The notes beneath the pieces were generated by a model. It ran no database searches. It saw nothing but the letters and a program-made list of their open reading frames with translations, and was not told the DNA's origin. From contig NZ_AHBZ03000021.1 of assembly GCF_000238375.3 (NCBI RefSeq), positions 434,001-498,000 on the forward strand: DNA of 64,000 nucleotides, written 5' to 3'. A program made the position numbers and the translations under genes. Below, piece after piece: positions 1 through 13,400 of the stretch (its first letter is position 1; each line of letters opens with the position of its first letter). This DNA is from Pseudoalteromonas citrea. GTDB taxonomy: Bacteria; Pseudomonadota; Gammaproteobacteria; Enterobacterales; Alteromonadaceae.

Positions 1-1423
1 CATCATCAAACAGGGCGCTCGCGTAATTAAAATAACCACTTAACACACCATTAGAGTCAGTTAAGTACAGAGAAAGGTCGTATTTTGCGACCTGATATTG
101 TTCAGCTAGTGGATAAGGTACAAATTGTGTTGTGTCTGCTTCATCGGCTTTATCAAAACAAAACAATACTTGAAACAGCGGGTGCATATTGAGCGTGCGA
201 TCTAAGTCCAGCGCATCAACCACCACATCAAAAGGCAATTCTTGATGTTTTAGCGCATCAATCACATGTGCATGGGTTTGTTTTACTAACTCGCTGCAGC
301 TAATGCTAGGGTCTACATCATGGCGAGTAGCTTGGGTATTTGTAAAAAAGCCAACCAGCGACTCGGTGCCTTCAATCTCACGATTGGCAACCACTGATCC
401 GGTTACTATATCCGTTTGATTCGCCAGCTTACTCAACAGCATAACAAAGCTTGATAACAATAAACTGTAAAGGCTTGCGCCATGCGCTTGTGCCAGTTTG
501 CTCAGCGCTGCACTGTCGGCGAGCGATAGCTCGAACGGTATATTCTTTCCAGCATAACTGGCTTTTTCAGGTCGCGGCTTATCAAGCGGTAGGTTAAGCG
601 TTTCTGCGCCCGCTAGGTGTGAACGCCAAAAGGTAATTTGCTTTTGCCACTGGGCACTGTCTTTTTGATGGTTCTGCCAATAAGCGTAATCTGCATACTC
701 AAAGCGTAGAGTGGGTAAATCAATTGACTGGCCTTGTAACTGCGCTTCATACACCTGTTTAAGCTCTGCGAGAAATACGCCAGCACTCCAGCCATCAAAG
801 GCAATATGATGAATATTGATCAGGACCACATTTTGTTCAGAGGCAACCGCGTCGCTAATATGATAATGACTTATTCTCACCGGTGGCTCATCGGTTAAGT
901 TAAAAATATGCTGAATATCGTCACCAAGTAATGCCGTCACTGATTGTGTGTTAGTTTCATGGTGTATTAGCGACACTGAAGCACACCTAAGCACCTGCTG
1001 CTGAGCATTGCTATTATGCTGCACAAAGACACTGTTGAGCACCGAGTGACGAGTAACTAAGTAGGTTATTGCCCGTTCAAAACACGCCGCATCAAAGTGT
1101 GGCACATACAAACACAACGGAATGGTATAGGCGTTACTGCCCTGCTCTAACTGCTCAATAAACCACAGCCGCTGCTGGGCATAAGACATGGGCTTGATTG
1201 TATCGCCACACCGATATATCTGGGGTAAAGCTCTGGGCTCTTGTTCAATGCCTGCTTGTAGCAAAATATCAATTAGCGCTTGTTTATTGGCTTTTATTAA
1301 ATCAAACCAATAGGTTTTATCTTCTAATGGCTGACGTAGTTTAAACTTTAACTTATCGCCCGATTCAACCCAAAGCAGCATCTGTAAATCATTTACTTTA
1401 TACAATAACTCCAATGCATTCAT
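1..1423 (-). CDS. NRPS subunit, N-terminal part (TubC docking domain + condensation domain), runs off the left edge
   Basis: Second NRPS of the operon. The ATG lies 3 bp after the stop of the upstream NRPS and 474 codons are visible before the window ends. The first ~60 residues (MNALELLYKVNDLQMLLWVE...) match the TubC N-terminal docking fold that pairs NRPS subunits. A condensation domain follows, with the C1-type motif SYAQQRLWFIEQ near residue 80 and the catalytic motif HHIAFDGWS near residue 205. It should accept the peptide from the last carrier domain of the neighbouring subunit and extend it. The adenylation domain, any further modules and a thioesterase lie outside the window, so chain length and release cannot be judged. 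Sharing an operon with the upstream NRPS is an inference from the 3-bp gap. Confidence 0.93.
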   Translation of the reverse strand, partial: MNALELLYKVNDLQMLLWVESGDKLKFKLRQPLEDKTYWFDLIKANKQALIDILLQAGIEQEPRALPQIYRCGDTIKPMSYAQQRLWFIEQLEQGSNAYTIPLCLYVPHFDAACFERAITYLVTRHSVLNSVFVQHNSNAQQQVLRCASVSLIHHETNTQSVTALLGDDIQHIFNLTDEPPVRISHYHISDAVASEQNVVLINIHHIAFDGWSAGVFLAELKQVYEAQLQGQSIDLPTLRFEYADYAYWQNHQKDSAQWQKQITFWRSHLAGAETLNLPLDKPRPEKASYAGKNIPFELSLADSAALSKLAQAHGASLYSLLLSSFVMLLSKLANQTDIVTGSVVANREIEGTESLVGFFTNTQATRHDVDPSISCSELVKQTHAHVIDALKHQELPFDVVVDALDLDRTLNMHPLFQVLFCFDKADEADTTQFVPYPLAEQYQVAKYDLSLYLTDSNGVLSGYFNYASALFDD

Positions 1424-1426
1424 CGC

Positions 1427-4400
1427 TTAGAACTCCCCTGTTTCTTCTTCAACTTGGCTTGATGCCGTTAGGTATTCATCTAACTTAATCACGCTTTGGT
1501 GCTCAAATAAGTCAGCTACTCTGACATTAATAGCAAAATGCTCTGTCAGCTTTTGACACAAGGTGATCGCTAAAATCGAATTCCCTCCTAAGCTAAAGAA
1601 GTCATCATCAATCCCTACTTTTTGTATGCTTAATGCTTCTGCAAATAAGGCGCATATGGCACGCTGAGACTCGGTGCTTGGCGCTGTAAAACTCCTTTGT
1701 GGCACATCAGGGTCTGGCAAGGAGTGGCGGTCAATTTTCCCGCTGCTGGTATAACTAAACTGTGCTACTTGTACAAATACACTGGGGATCATATAGCTGG
1801 GGACGACTTGACTTAAGTGCCTTACAAGATCGGCTGGAGCCAACTCAACATCGCCACTAACGTAGCCAACTAGGTTATCTGCGCCAGCGGTTTTGAGCAC
1901 TTTTACCACACATTGATTAACGTGCTCATGCTGAGCCAAACGGTGTTCGATTTCTTCAAGCTCTACCCTGTAGCCTCTGATCTTGACTTGAAAGTCAGCT
2001 CGACCCACATAGTCAAACTGACCTTTTGCAGATAACCGTACCCGATCCCCTGTTTTATACAGGGTGTTATAACTTGTTTGCAGATCAGCGTCGTTTTTAA
2101 ATGGGTTGTCGATAAAGTGCAGTGACGTCAGAGCTGGTTGATTTAAATACCCTCTTGCTACCCCTGGGCCTGCAATATAAAGCTCACCAACCACACCTCG
2201 CTCTACCGGCTGTAAATGAGGGTCTAACACAAACATCTGCATATTTTGGATCGGCATACCAATGGAAATATCGGTTAAGTCGGTAATTTCAGCTTGAGCG
2301 CAACATACGGTGCCTTCAGTTGGGCCATACTGATTGATTAATCGACATGAATTTGGCAAAGCGGTTAAGCCATCAAGGGCTTCGCCCCCGGTATGGATCA
2401 CTTCTAGCGCGTCAAACTCATTACCTTTTAAGAGTTTTACCAAAGCGGTACTCAAAAAAGCACAGGATATTTTGGCGTGTTCAATATACTCAACCAGCCC
2501 GACAAGGTCGCGCTGTAGCGAGGGGTCTATCAGGTGCAGTTCAGCGCCTGCCATCAGTGCTGGGAAGATCTCAAATACCGATGCATCAAACACCAAATTC
2601 GAAAATTGAAGCACTTTACTGTGCTGGGTGAGCCCGAGGGTATTTATTTGTGAGTCAATGAGGTTAATCACACCACCGTGCTCAATCATCACGCCTTTTG
2701 GCTGACCCGTGGTGCCCGAGGTGTAAATAACATAGGCCAGTCGTGCGGCTGACAGAGGCAGCGCCACATTGTGTGTTGGCATCGTCGTAATATCCGCATT
2801 ACCCACCGTTATAACCTGAGTCATGGGCTCTGAACGCAGGCTTAGGGTCGCTACTTGTTGCTCAAAATAAGCCTGATATGACGACTGCGTTAACACCGCT
2901 AACGCGGCGGTATCTTGCAATATATATTGGCTACGCTCAGCCGCCCCTTGTGGGTCAATTGGCACATACGCAGCGCCCGCCTTAATCACCGCCAGTATAC
3001 TCATTATCATCTCAACCGAGCGGTCCATTGCAATGGCAATCAAGGTATCAGGTTGTACGTTGAGTTGGTTCAATAAGTAATGGGCAAGTTGATTCGACGC
3101 CTCATTAAGCGCTTGGTAACTGACCGTTTGCTTGCCATATGTCACCGCAGGCTGTGCGGCAAATACGTCAGCGCGTTGATAGAATACCTGCTCAATGCCT
3201 TTTGGCTCAAAAGCCGCATACGTTTGATTCACCTTAGCGATTGCATCGTAGCGCTGCGCAGGGGTCAATGCATTTAGCTGGCCGTGATGGCGGGTAAGGT
3301 TTCTGGGTATGGCGTGGAGAAGCTGTTCAAATTGCGTTAGCAAATGCTTGGCACGACTTTGCGACAGCAACGCTGCATCGTAACTTAACCCAAGAGTGAG
3401 GGTATTTTGCTGCTCTTGAATGATCACCGCCATAGGGTAATCCAGCTTTTCAAAAGCCGCTCGATAACTAAAGTTGAGCTTATCGGCTTCGTCGCTTTGC
3501 GGCTCTGGGTAGTTTTCATGAATTAAAACGCTTTGAAATAAACGTTCACCGCCTTGTTGTAGCTCAACCAATGGCTGATGGGAGTGGGTATTTAACAGCG
3601 ACATACTCTTGCTGATATCACGCAGCTGTTGTAACACCGTATTATCGTTATCCCACTGCACGCATAAGGGTAATGTGTTGATATACAAGCCCACACTATT
3701 TTCGATACCGTCAACATCAATCCCTCTGCCCGATATGGTGGTGCCTACCATGGTTTGATTACTTGCGCTGTGTGTACGGATAAGTTTATGCCACGCTAGC
3801 TGCAATATACTGTGCATGGTGACATTACTGCTACGCGCAAGTTGTTGTAAGTGCGCTGCATCAAAAGAGATAAAAGTTTGTTCAGCCTTGTCTACCTGTT
3901 TATGCGTTACCAAGTCAGATGATGAACTGAGCATAGAGGAAATATCGTTACAGGTATCAAAGCCTAACTTTTCTCTGAGCCAAAACTGCTTACACGCCTC
4001 ACGTTGGCTTACGTAAAAGTGTTGCGCATTGAGATAACCGTGATCAACACGTTTTTCTGGGGTCTTACCCTGACACAGTTGCAAATATACTTGGTGAACA
4101 CGTGCCATTAAGACCGCATTACTCCAGCCATCTGACACGCCATGATGCTCGCTTCTTAACAAGGTAAAACGTGATTCCCCGCGCTTAATAAGTTGAATTC
4201 GTAATAAGCCCGCACACCTTAAGTCAAACGGTTGCTTTCTGTCTTCACGCTGTAAAAGCGTAATGGCTGCATCAACATTATTATGCGTACTCCAATCATG
4301 AAAGGTAAAATTAACGTCAACCTGCTGATGAATAAGCTGTACCGGCGCATGCTGCCAATCAAAACTCATGCGCAGTGCTGGGAATTCATCAACCACCCAC

Positions 4401-7400
4401 TGCCAAGCTTGTTGATAAAACATGACAGCCAATGGTTCATCATAATCAATTATAAATTGCACATGGTACGCATCATTATCGGGGAAGCTTACATGCTGAT
4501 AGATCATGCCCTGTTGCAACGAGGTTGCGCCAAACACCTCTGATATACCTTGCACCGCGGTTATTTTATCAAACTCAGTAATGGGCATATCCACCCCAAT
4601 ATCACTTGGAGAACGCGTTTGGCTGATCTGCGCAGCACAATGCTGCACAACATCATGTAATGATTGCTCAAATGCCTCGCATAACTCTTGATGTGCTTGA
4701 GCCTCTAACTTTGAGGCAAGTGAGAACATGAGCGCGCCACCTTCAACTGCACCATTAACATTTATGAGCAAGCCATCGTCATTTTCTGGGCTTACTTGTG
4801 TTGATAAGTCATCAAGTGACACTTGCCAATCTAGAGACTGGGTCGCGGAGCTTATTACGCCCAAATAATTAAAGGCGATAGGCGGTAATTGCAGCGATGA
4901 GTCGGTTGCTTGGCATGCGCCAAAACCCACGCCTTTATTTTCAATTTTACGTAAGTACTCTTTCACTGCGCGAATAGTTAGCGATAGCGAGCTCTCAACG
5001 GGCAATGCAACAGGATAATGCGTGGTGAACCACCCAATGGTGCGCGATGTATCGAGTATGACATCATGCTCTTCTAGTAAGTGATCTAGTTGCTCTCGAC
5101 CATGCCCTTCTAATGTAATTAGCTGACAATCGCAGTCGTTTACGCTCTGTAGTGCATAGGCAAATGCACACAGTAATAAGTCATTAATTTGCGTACCATA
5201 GGCCGCATTGGACTTAACTAAAAGCTGCTCTGTTTCTGCCACTGACAAACGTATTTCTGACTCAAAACTGTGTGACGTACTGCTCTGCGACACCCACTTT
5301 TTCAGCGAATCACCTTGACCCACAACCTGCTGCCAGAATGCGCCTTCATTAGGGTACATTCGATCATATTGATGTATTACCTCAACCCATTGACGGTAGC
5401 TGGTGGTTTTGTCCGTTAGGCTGCGTTTAAAATACAGTGCGTGCAAATCCTCACTGAAAATTTGCCAAGACACTGTATCCATCGCTAAGTGATGACAACT
5501 CACAAAAATAGCATCGCTCTCTGGTGTATAGCCTCTGATATAAGCCACCGATAATATGTTCCCTGAGCACAAGTCTTTGTCTTGTTGCACCTCATTGAGC
5601 ATCTCTGTCACTTCAGCATCTGAGGCGTGTGCCATATCAATAATACGTAATGATATCGGACGTACTGGTTCATAACTTTGCTGCTGCACTGCTCGTTCAA
5701 ACTGACTGATGTCAAAACTGGCTCGCAACATATCATGATGTGCAACTAAGCCATTCAGCGCTTGTTGCAGCCGCACTATGTCTATCGGATCAACTTGAAT
5801 GATAAAGCTTTGGTTCCAATATTCAGGCTGCGTAATGAGACCTCGCTGTACGTCTGCGAAAAAGCGTTTTTGTACAGGTAAGAGTGAAAACTGCCCAGCT
5901 AATTCCCCTTGCTGACTGAGTACCGCTGAGTGTGAATGCTCAGCTAAGGCATACTTTGCTTGCGCCAAAATAGTACTGTGCGTGAAGATATCTTTCACTG
6001 CGAAATTAAACCCGGCTTTGCGTAATCTCGATACCAAGGTAATAGATGAAATTGAGTCTCCCCCTATTTGGAAGAAGTTATCGAGTACACTCACCCGCTC
6101 AACGTTCAATAGCGCTTGCCAAATATCACTGATCTGTTGCTCTGTGTCATTGCTCGGCGCCTGAAATTGCGCATGCGCTAAGTCTTGGGTGGGCAACGCG
6201 TCATAATCCACTTTGCCATTGGCGGTTAACGGCAACTCTGATAACGCAATAAACTGGCTTGGGATCATGTAATGCGGCAAGCTGTCACCCACTAAATCAA
6301 TAAACTGCTCATGGCTTACTTCATGTGCACTGACATAAAATGCAGCCAGCCATTGACGTTGCTCTTGCTGTTTTAAGGCCACGGCCACTTGAGTAACACA
6401 GTCAAGCGACAGTAATTGCTGCTCTATTTCATGAAGCTCGATACGATAGCCTCTGAGCTTAATTTGCGCATCACTACGACCCAAATAATGTAATTGCGCT
6501 GCGCTGTCTACTTTGACTAAATCTCCCGTACAGTACAGTTGGTCATAGGCCCCGCCGAGCTCACCCTGTGCAACAAACGGGTTAGTAATAAACGCCGCCT
6601 GAGTTTGCTCCGGTAAATTCAAATACCCTGCTGCGACGCCTGGGCCGCAGACATATAAATAGCCGCTTGCACCTTGAACAACCGGCTCTAATGCGTTGTC
6701 TAACACGTATATTCGCGTATTTGGATACGGTACGCCAATTCCCTCGTCTTTTGCCGGATAACGCTGAGATAAACAACAGCCAACGGTTGCTTCAGTTGGC
6801 CCATATTCATCAAGTATGACCTGACAATAGTCACTTAACGCCGTCACTTGTTGCGACAGTAGCTTCTCACCTCCCAACATCAAGGTATCAACGCTTACAG
6901 CCGCTTCAGAGGAGAACACCAGCTCCGCTAAACTTGGGACCATTTTTACAAATTCGATATCGTGACGCGTTAAATACTGGCGATATTCGTCTACGTACTT
7001 AATCGGCTGCGGGAATATATGTACGTGTGCCGCACGTAATAATGCGGCCAATGTCGTTGTGATACTCAGATCAAAGCCAATATTCGAGGAGAAATCGACC
7101 TTTATGCCCGGCACCATGCGCTGAGCAATATTGTCGATATAATGCCCCGCATTGGCCTGCGTTACCATAACGCCCTTAGGCTGACCTGTGGTGCCTGAGG
7201 TATAAATTACATATGCTAAATCATCAGCTTGGGCCACTGGCAGGGATTTTTCTGAACAACTCACCCCACATAAACCGGTTTTTGTTTCAGTAACGGCTAT
7301 CGCGACATCTGCTGCCAACTCAGGCAACTGAGTTAATAAATGAGACTGAGTTAATACCAATTTAGCTGCACTATCTGACACGATGTGTGCAATGCGTGCT

Positions 7401-10400
7401 GAGGGAGCATCGGCATCAACGGGCACATACGCAGCGCCCGATTTCACTATGGCAATTAATGACACCAGCATGGTGATAGAGCGGTCCATTAATAACACCA
7501 CTCGCTGCTGCACTGACTGCAATTCGGTCGCTTCAAGCTTAGTCAAAATCTGACGAGCCATATGTGTTGAGGCGTCGTCGAGCTGTTGATAAGTCAACTG
7601 CTCGTCATTACAGCATAACGCAATCTCATTACCATATTGTGCTATTAGGCTATCAAAGCGTTCAGCCAAGGGGGTATGTGCTCGAGGTATATGTTGCCCA
7701 TTTGATGCGTTGAGTAATGCCTGCCGCTGAGCGGGTGTAAACATTGTTAACGCATTAATTGGGCTATTTGGTGCATCACAAATGGCGTCTAACAAGTTCA
7801 AGTAATGGTGTGCCAAGTTTTCAATACGCGCATCACTAAACAACGCCGTATTAAAGTTCAATAGAAGCTTTAATTCATTCTCGCCATGTCGTGCCACACT
7901 GTCATTCACAAACACGGTTAAATCGTGTTTCGCCACTTGGTAAATGTCATCAACATCTATCGGAGTAAAGAACGCGCTCTTATGTGCATCTTCGCCAAAG
8001 TTTTGTACAGAAAACATCACCTGAAAAATCGGGTGTCTGGCTGAATCTCTCTCTAACGATAAATGTTCAACTATCGACTCAAAGGGCACGTCTTGATGTG
8101 CTTGTGCCTTGATCACCGTGGTATGTACTTGTGCTAAGAAATCGTCAAATGCCACAGTCGGGTCTAGGTGATTGCGAATAGGCTGAGCATTAACAAAAAA
8201 GCCGATAAGATTTTGTGTGTCGTAGCTGGTTCGATTAGCGGCGGGCGAGCCGAGGGTTATATCGGTTTGTCCCGAGTACCTGTGTAAAAGAACATTAAAT
8301 ACACTTAATAGTAAAGTATACAAAGTCACGCTGTGCGCTCGCGCCAATGCTTTAAGCTTTTTCGTGGTCGCGGCTTTGACAACCTGATTCAGGTTTTTGC
8401 CTACATAACTCAACTGCTCTGGGCGCGCGCGATCAAGCGGTAGATTTAGAGTTTCAAAGCCTTGTAGCTGTGTTTGCCAATAACTTAATTGGCGCGCTAA
8501 CTCACCTTGTTGCAAATAGGTGTGTTGCCAATATGCATAATCTTGATATTGAATCGGTAAATTCGCCAGCGCTTCAGATTGCTCGTCCTCTGGGGCCAGC
8601 AATAGCTCTAGCTCTTTTAATAAAATATCGACACTCCAGCCATCAAATGCAATATGGTGGATATTTATCAATGCCGCTACTTCACTGCAGCCTTGATAGA
8701 TGCTCAAACGCACTGGCAGCTCTTTGGTCAGGTCGAACACATACTGCATGTCGTGTGATATGTGCGAACGCCAATCTTGTTGAGCAACCTTCGTGATCAC
8801 TGGAGTAAATTCATCTGCCGATCTGATGTTTAGTAACACCTTTTCGGGGTTACTTTGGTCATCAAAACACGTTCTCAGCACCTGATGGCGCTCAACGATA
8901 CACTTAACTGCTTGCGTAAAACTGGTTGTATTCACTTTTAAAGTTAATGCAATTGGTACTGTGTATGCCGCTGAGCCTTGTTCATATTGTTCAATAAACC
9001 ACAGTCTTTGCTGTGCAAAAGACAGCGGCAGATTTTCTATGTTCGCGGGTTCAATTTTGTTCTTTTGTAGGTATAAGCCATCGTCGATTAAGGCACTAAT
9101 GGTGGGACACTTAAACAAAATAGCCACATTCACTTCGTAATCGAGCGCTTGAGACATTCGATGACACAGCGTGATGGCAAGTATTGAATTACCGCCCATG
9201 CTAAAGAAGTCATCATTGACGCCCACACGCGCAATACTGAGGGTGGTTTGCCAAATTTGACACAAGGTTTGCGCCAGCTCTGTTTGTGGCGCTTGGTAAT
9301 CAACCGAGCACAGTTCAGGCGTTGGCAGGGCTTTTTTATCTATTTTGCCGTGTGTTGTCAGTGGGATTTGTTCAAGTTGTACAAAGTGCTGAGGCAGCAG
9401 ATGTTCAGGCAATTGTGTTTTTAAAGACTCAACTAACTGACCAATATTAATTTCAACAACCGGCTCTCGCACATAATGAGATAACGGCGTATGTGTCAAC
9501 GCGGTGTGTTCATGGTGGTTAATCGATACAAAGTCACACGCTGCGCTTGCTGCGTTTTTAATTAAACTCACCGACATTAAATGCGCTGACACATCGCTGG
9601 GTATAAAGCGTACCTCACACTGTAAAGAAGTAGCTAATTCTGTCCAGCCTTGCCAGCTCAGGGGGTTGGAGTACTTACAGGGTAAATTATAATAATCGAC
9701 GTAAGCGTGGTACACACGTGCGTTAGGCACTCCTTCAATAAGTACATGATCATGTAATGCAACCAGTTCAGCGATATTCAGTCCGTCACTATACTCAGTC
9801 ACCTGCGGCGTAACAGCACGTATTACCTCTTTTTGTGAGAGTGTCAGTAATACATCATAACGATAGTCTGTCATTTCACTGCTGTGTGTACCTGATTTAT
9901 ACAATGCTTGCGCACCGCTGCACTGGGAAAGGTGGTTATGTAACTGCGCAAAAAACAGCGGACTGATCAGGAGCTCTTTGTCTAATACCCGCGCTTGTGC
10001 CGCGAGCTGCTTAAGTTGATCATGTGCTACATCAGACGCACGTGACTTTTGGACGTCATAATGAAAAGAGTCAAGCAACCGAGCATCTCGTACATCACCA
10101 ATGAAAATAACCCCACCTTGCGGCATTAGCTGACTGGCTTGTGTTATCACATCCATCAAATAATCAAACGACGGAAAGTATTGCGCAACCGAGTTAATAA
10201 TAACGGTATCAGGGGTGTAGTTTTGTGCCGATACTGCATCATAAATGGTGGCGGCATCGCACACTGCAAACTGGGATTTATGCTCAAAGCCCAGTTGTTT
10301 TGCACCAAAGGTAAGTTTTTCAATCGCCGCTTTGGAAAAGTCCGTTGCAAAATAATGGGTGCAATGCTCAACCAAAGGGTAAAAAATAAGCCCCGAGCCG

Positions 10401-13400
10401 CTGCCGATTTCGAGTACCTTACCCAATGGCAAGGTTTGTAAACGCGCGATGGTCGCATCGCGCCATTCATGCATTTTAGCCACTTCAATTGGCATGCCAG
10501 TGTATGTGCTATTCCACCCTTCAAAATCAGCTTGGTCAACGCTTAAATCTTTTTCTAAGCGGCTATATTCTGCATCATAAACCTGTTGCCAACTATCCAC
10601 CGTCACTTCTTGCCCTAAAGCCGATTGCGCACTGGCAGTAAAATACGCGGTAAGCACTTTTTGCTGATTCAGTTCCAGCAGCTGTACGGTACTTTGAGCC
10701 ACCCCTTGGCACTGCGAAAGAACTTGCTCGATTTCTGATAATTCAACACGGAAGCCTCTGATCTTAACTTGAAAGTCACTACGCCCGAGATACTCAAGAT
10801 CATTGTTCATATCGTATCTGGCCAAATCTCCGGTGTCATACAGTGTTGGGAAGCCATCCTCGATAAAATGATTTTTAATAAACTTTTGTTCTGTCAGCTC
10901 TGGCCGCTTAAAGTACCCCTCCGCAATACCTGCGCCACTTACAAACAACCGGCCGACAACCCCTTTTGGTACTGGGTTCATGTGCTGATCGAGAATATAC
11001 AAACACGTGTTCAATAGTGGCTTGCCGATATTGGTATTTAAGTCGCCACGTTGATAAGGATGGTATGAACAACAAACCGTTGTTTCAGTCGGGCCATAAG
11101 CATTAATAACTTGGCAAATTTCAGAGAAGCGCTGCAACGTTTTTTCTGGGGTTGTTTCCCCTGCCACCACCAATGTGCGTAACGAGTGACATGCTTGTTC
11201 ATCTAGGGTTTCAACCAGTACTGGAGGTATTGTCGCGATACTCACTTGCTCAGATTCAAGCAGCTTCGTTAATGCATTGCCATCTTTACGGACCGCTTTA
11301 TCGCACACCACCAGCGTCGCACCACTGCACAGTGTGCTGTATATTTCCCACGTCGCCGCATCAAAACTAATAGATGCAAACTGCAAGACATTATCGTGGT
11401 GAGTTAAATCAAATATCTGCCTTTGACTGTGAATAAGGTTCACTACCCCTGCATGGCTTATCATGACGCCTTTGGGTTGGCCTGTGGTCCCTGATGTATA
11501 AATAATATTCACTAACGAGTCTTGCACCAAGTGTGCAGGCTTGTCTAACTTTGCATATGTGCTTGCTTTTACCTCTTTGCAGGTGATGTCTACTAATCTG
11601 ACACTACTTTGTTTAAGGAACGACAATACATCAACCACGTGATGGCAACACAGCACCGCCGATGCACCACAGTCTTGTAAAATATAACGGATCCGCTCTG
11701 CGGGATAAGCCGGATCAACAGGCACATAAACCACACCCAGTTTTATCGAGGCCAACATCGCCACTATCATGTCACTGCTTCGCTCAAACGAAATAGCAAC
11801 CCTATCGCCCATACGCAAACCCACATGCTGAGCTAAGTAACCTGCCAGTTGATCAACTCGTTTATCTAACGCTTCGTAGGTCAGTTGCTCTGCTTGAAAA
11901 CACAGTGCCACCTCTTTGCTATATTGGGCTACCGTACGTTGCCACAGTTCTAACAAGGTGTCTTTTTTATTACAATTTATTGCTGTATTTACATTTTGTC
12001 TCAGGGCGATATGTTCATCGCGGCGCATACCTGCCAACAGAGGCTGTGAGGATAAAATACAACGCAAATAATGTTGATAATACTGCGCTAAGTAATCCAG
12101 TAACGGTTGCTCAATGAAGGTACTGTGCGCTTGAAATTGTATGTCAAAGGTATCTCCTTCTCGGTTCACCACCAGTGCAATGGGAATATTGGTCATGGCA
12201 ACCGCATCTACCGCTTGGGCTGAACTGGTTTCAAGCGCGGTATGCTTTTGATAAAAATGAATGTAATTAAATGCAGCTTGATAGATATCGTCGTCAGGCT
12301 CATATCCTAAATCCGCTTTAATTTGGCCATACGGGTAGTTCTTGTACGCCATCAACTTAAGCTTCTCTTGATAGACCGTTTTAACTAAGTCTGTATTTAT
12401 GTGTTTGAAGCGCATCGGCATGGTATTTAAATGCAGACCAAACTGCTCATCGCCACCCGACTCTTCTAAGCGGTTATTGACCACCACGCCCAGAGTGACA
12501 TCATCACCCCCACTAAATACCCATAATAAATGTACAAACGCAGCCATAAATACCGAATCAATTGATACCTCGTGCTGCACTGCACTTTCCAATACGGCTT
12601 TATGCATATGCGTCTCTAACTTGCAGTCAGATTCAATCATCACCGGCTCATACTTTGCCACGGATTTACTGCGCATTTTTTGAACCTGCTCGGGCATATG
12701 CTCTAAATAATTCTGCCAAAATTGACGCTGGCGTGGATCATTTATTACCGCAGCTTCTTGTCTCACATATTGACCAAAATTAACCGCAACGGGGCGGCTT
12801 TCAATGTAAGAGACGACCTCGCAAGGGCTACGTTCATCAGTGTAAGCGCTAATAAACTCTGCAATTAACGAAGCCACACTCCAGCCATCCTCTATGGCAT
12901 GGTGCGAGGTAAATATCAGCTTAAATTGTGTCGCTGATGGCACAATGGCGAGCCTAAATAACCCCGCCTTATCAAGTTGTATTGGGTGACTACTTTCCTG
13001 CTGCCATGCTTGCTCATAGTCACTGTATTGCACAATATGCTGCGACACCGCTATGCTTGGCTCAATGAGCGTCAGGTAGCCCATATCATCAAACTGCTGA
13101 TATGCGGCGCGCAATAGTTCATGCTTATTGGTCAGCGCTTGCCATATCAGAGTAAATCTCTCACTCTCAAACGGTTGATTAACTTCACTCACATCCAAGT
13201 TATGATAAATACGACCGTCGCGTTTACACTCAACAAACATGCCTTGCTGTAAATGGGTCGCCGGATACACGTCTTCGTAATGAACAAACTGCGATTTAAG
13301 CTGTGCACTGACTAGACTAAATGGCACATAGGCAGGTTCGCTGCTTTGTGGCCTAGTGCTGTGTAACTGCACTTCTTTGGTAATACTGGGCAAAAGCTTT

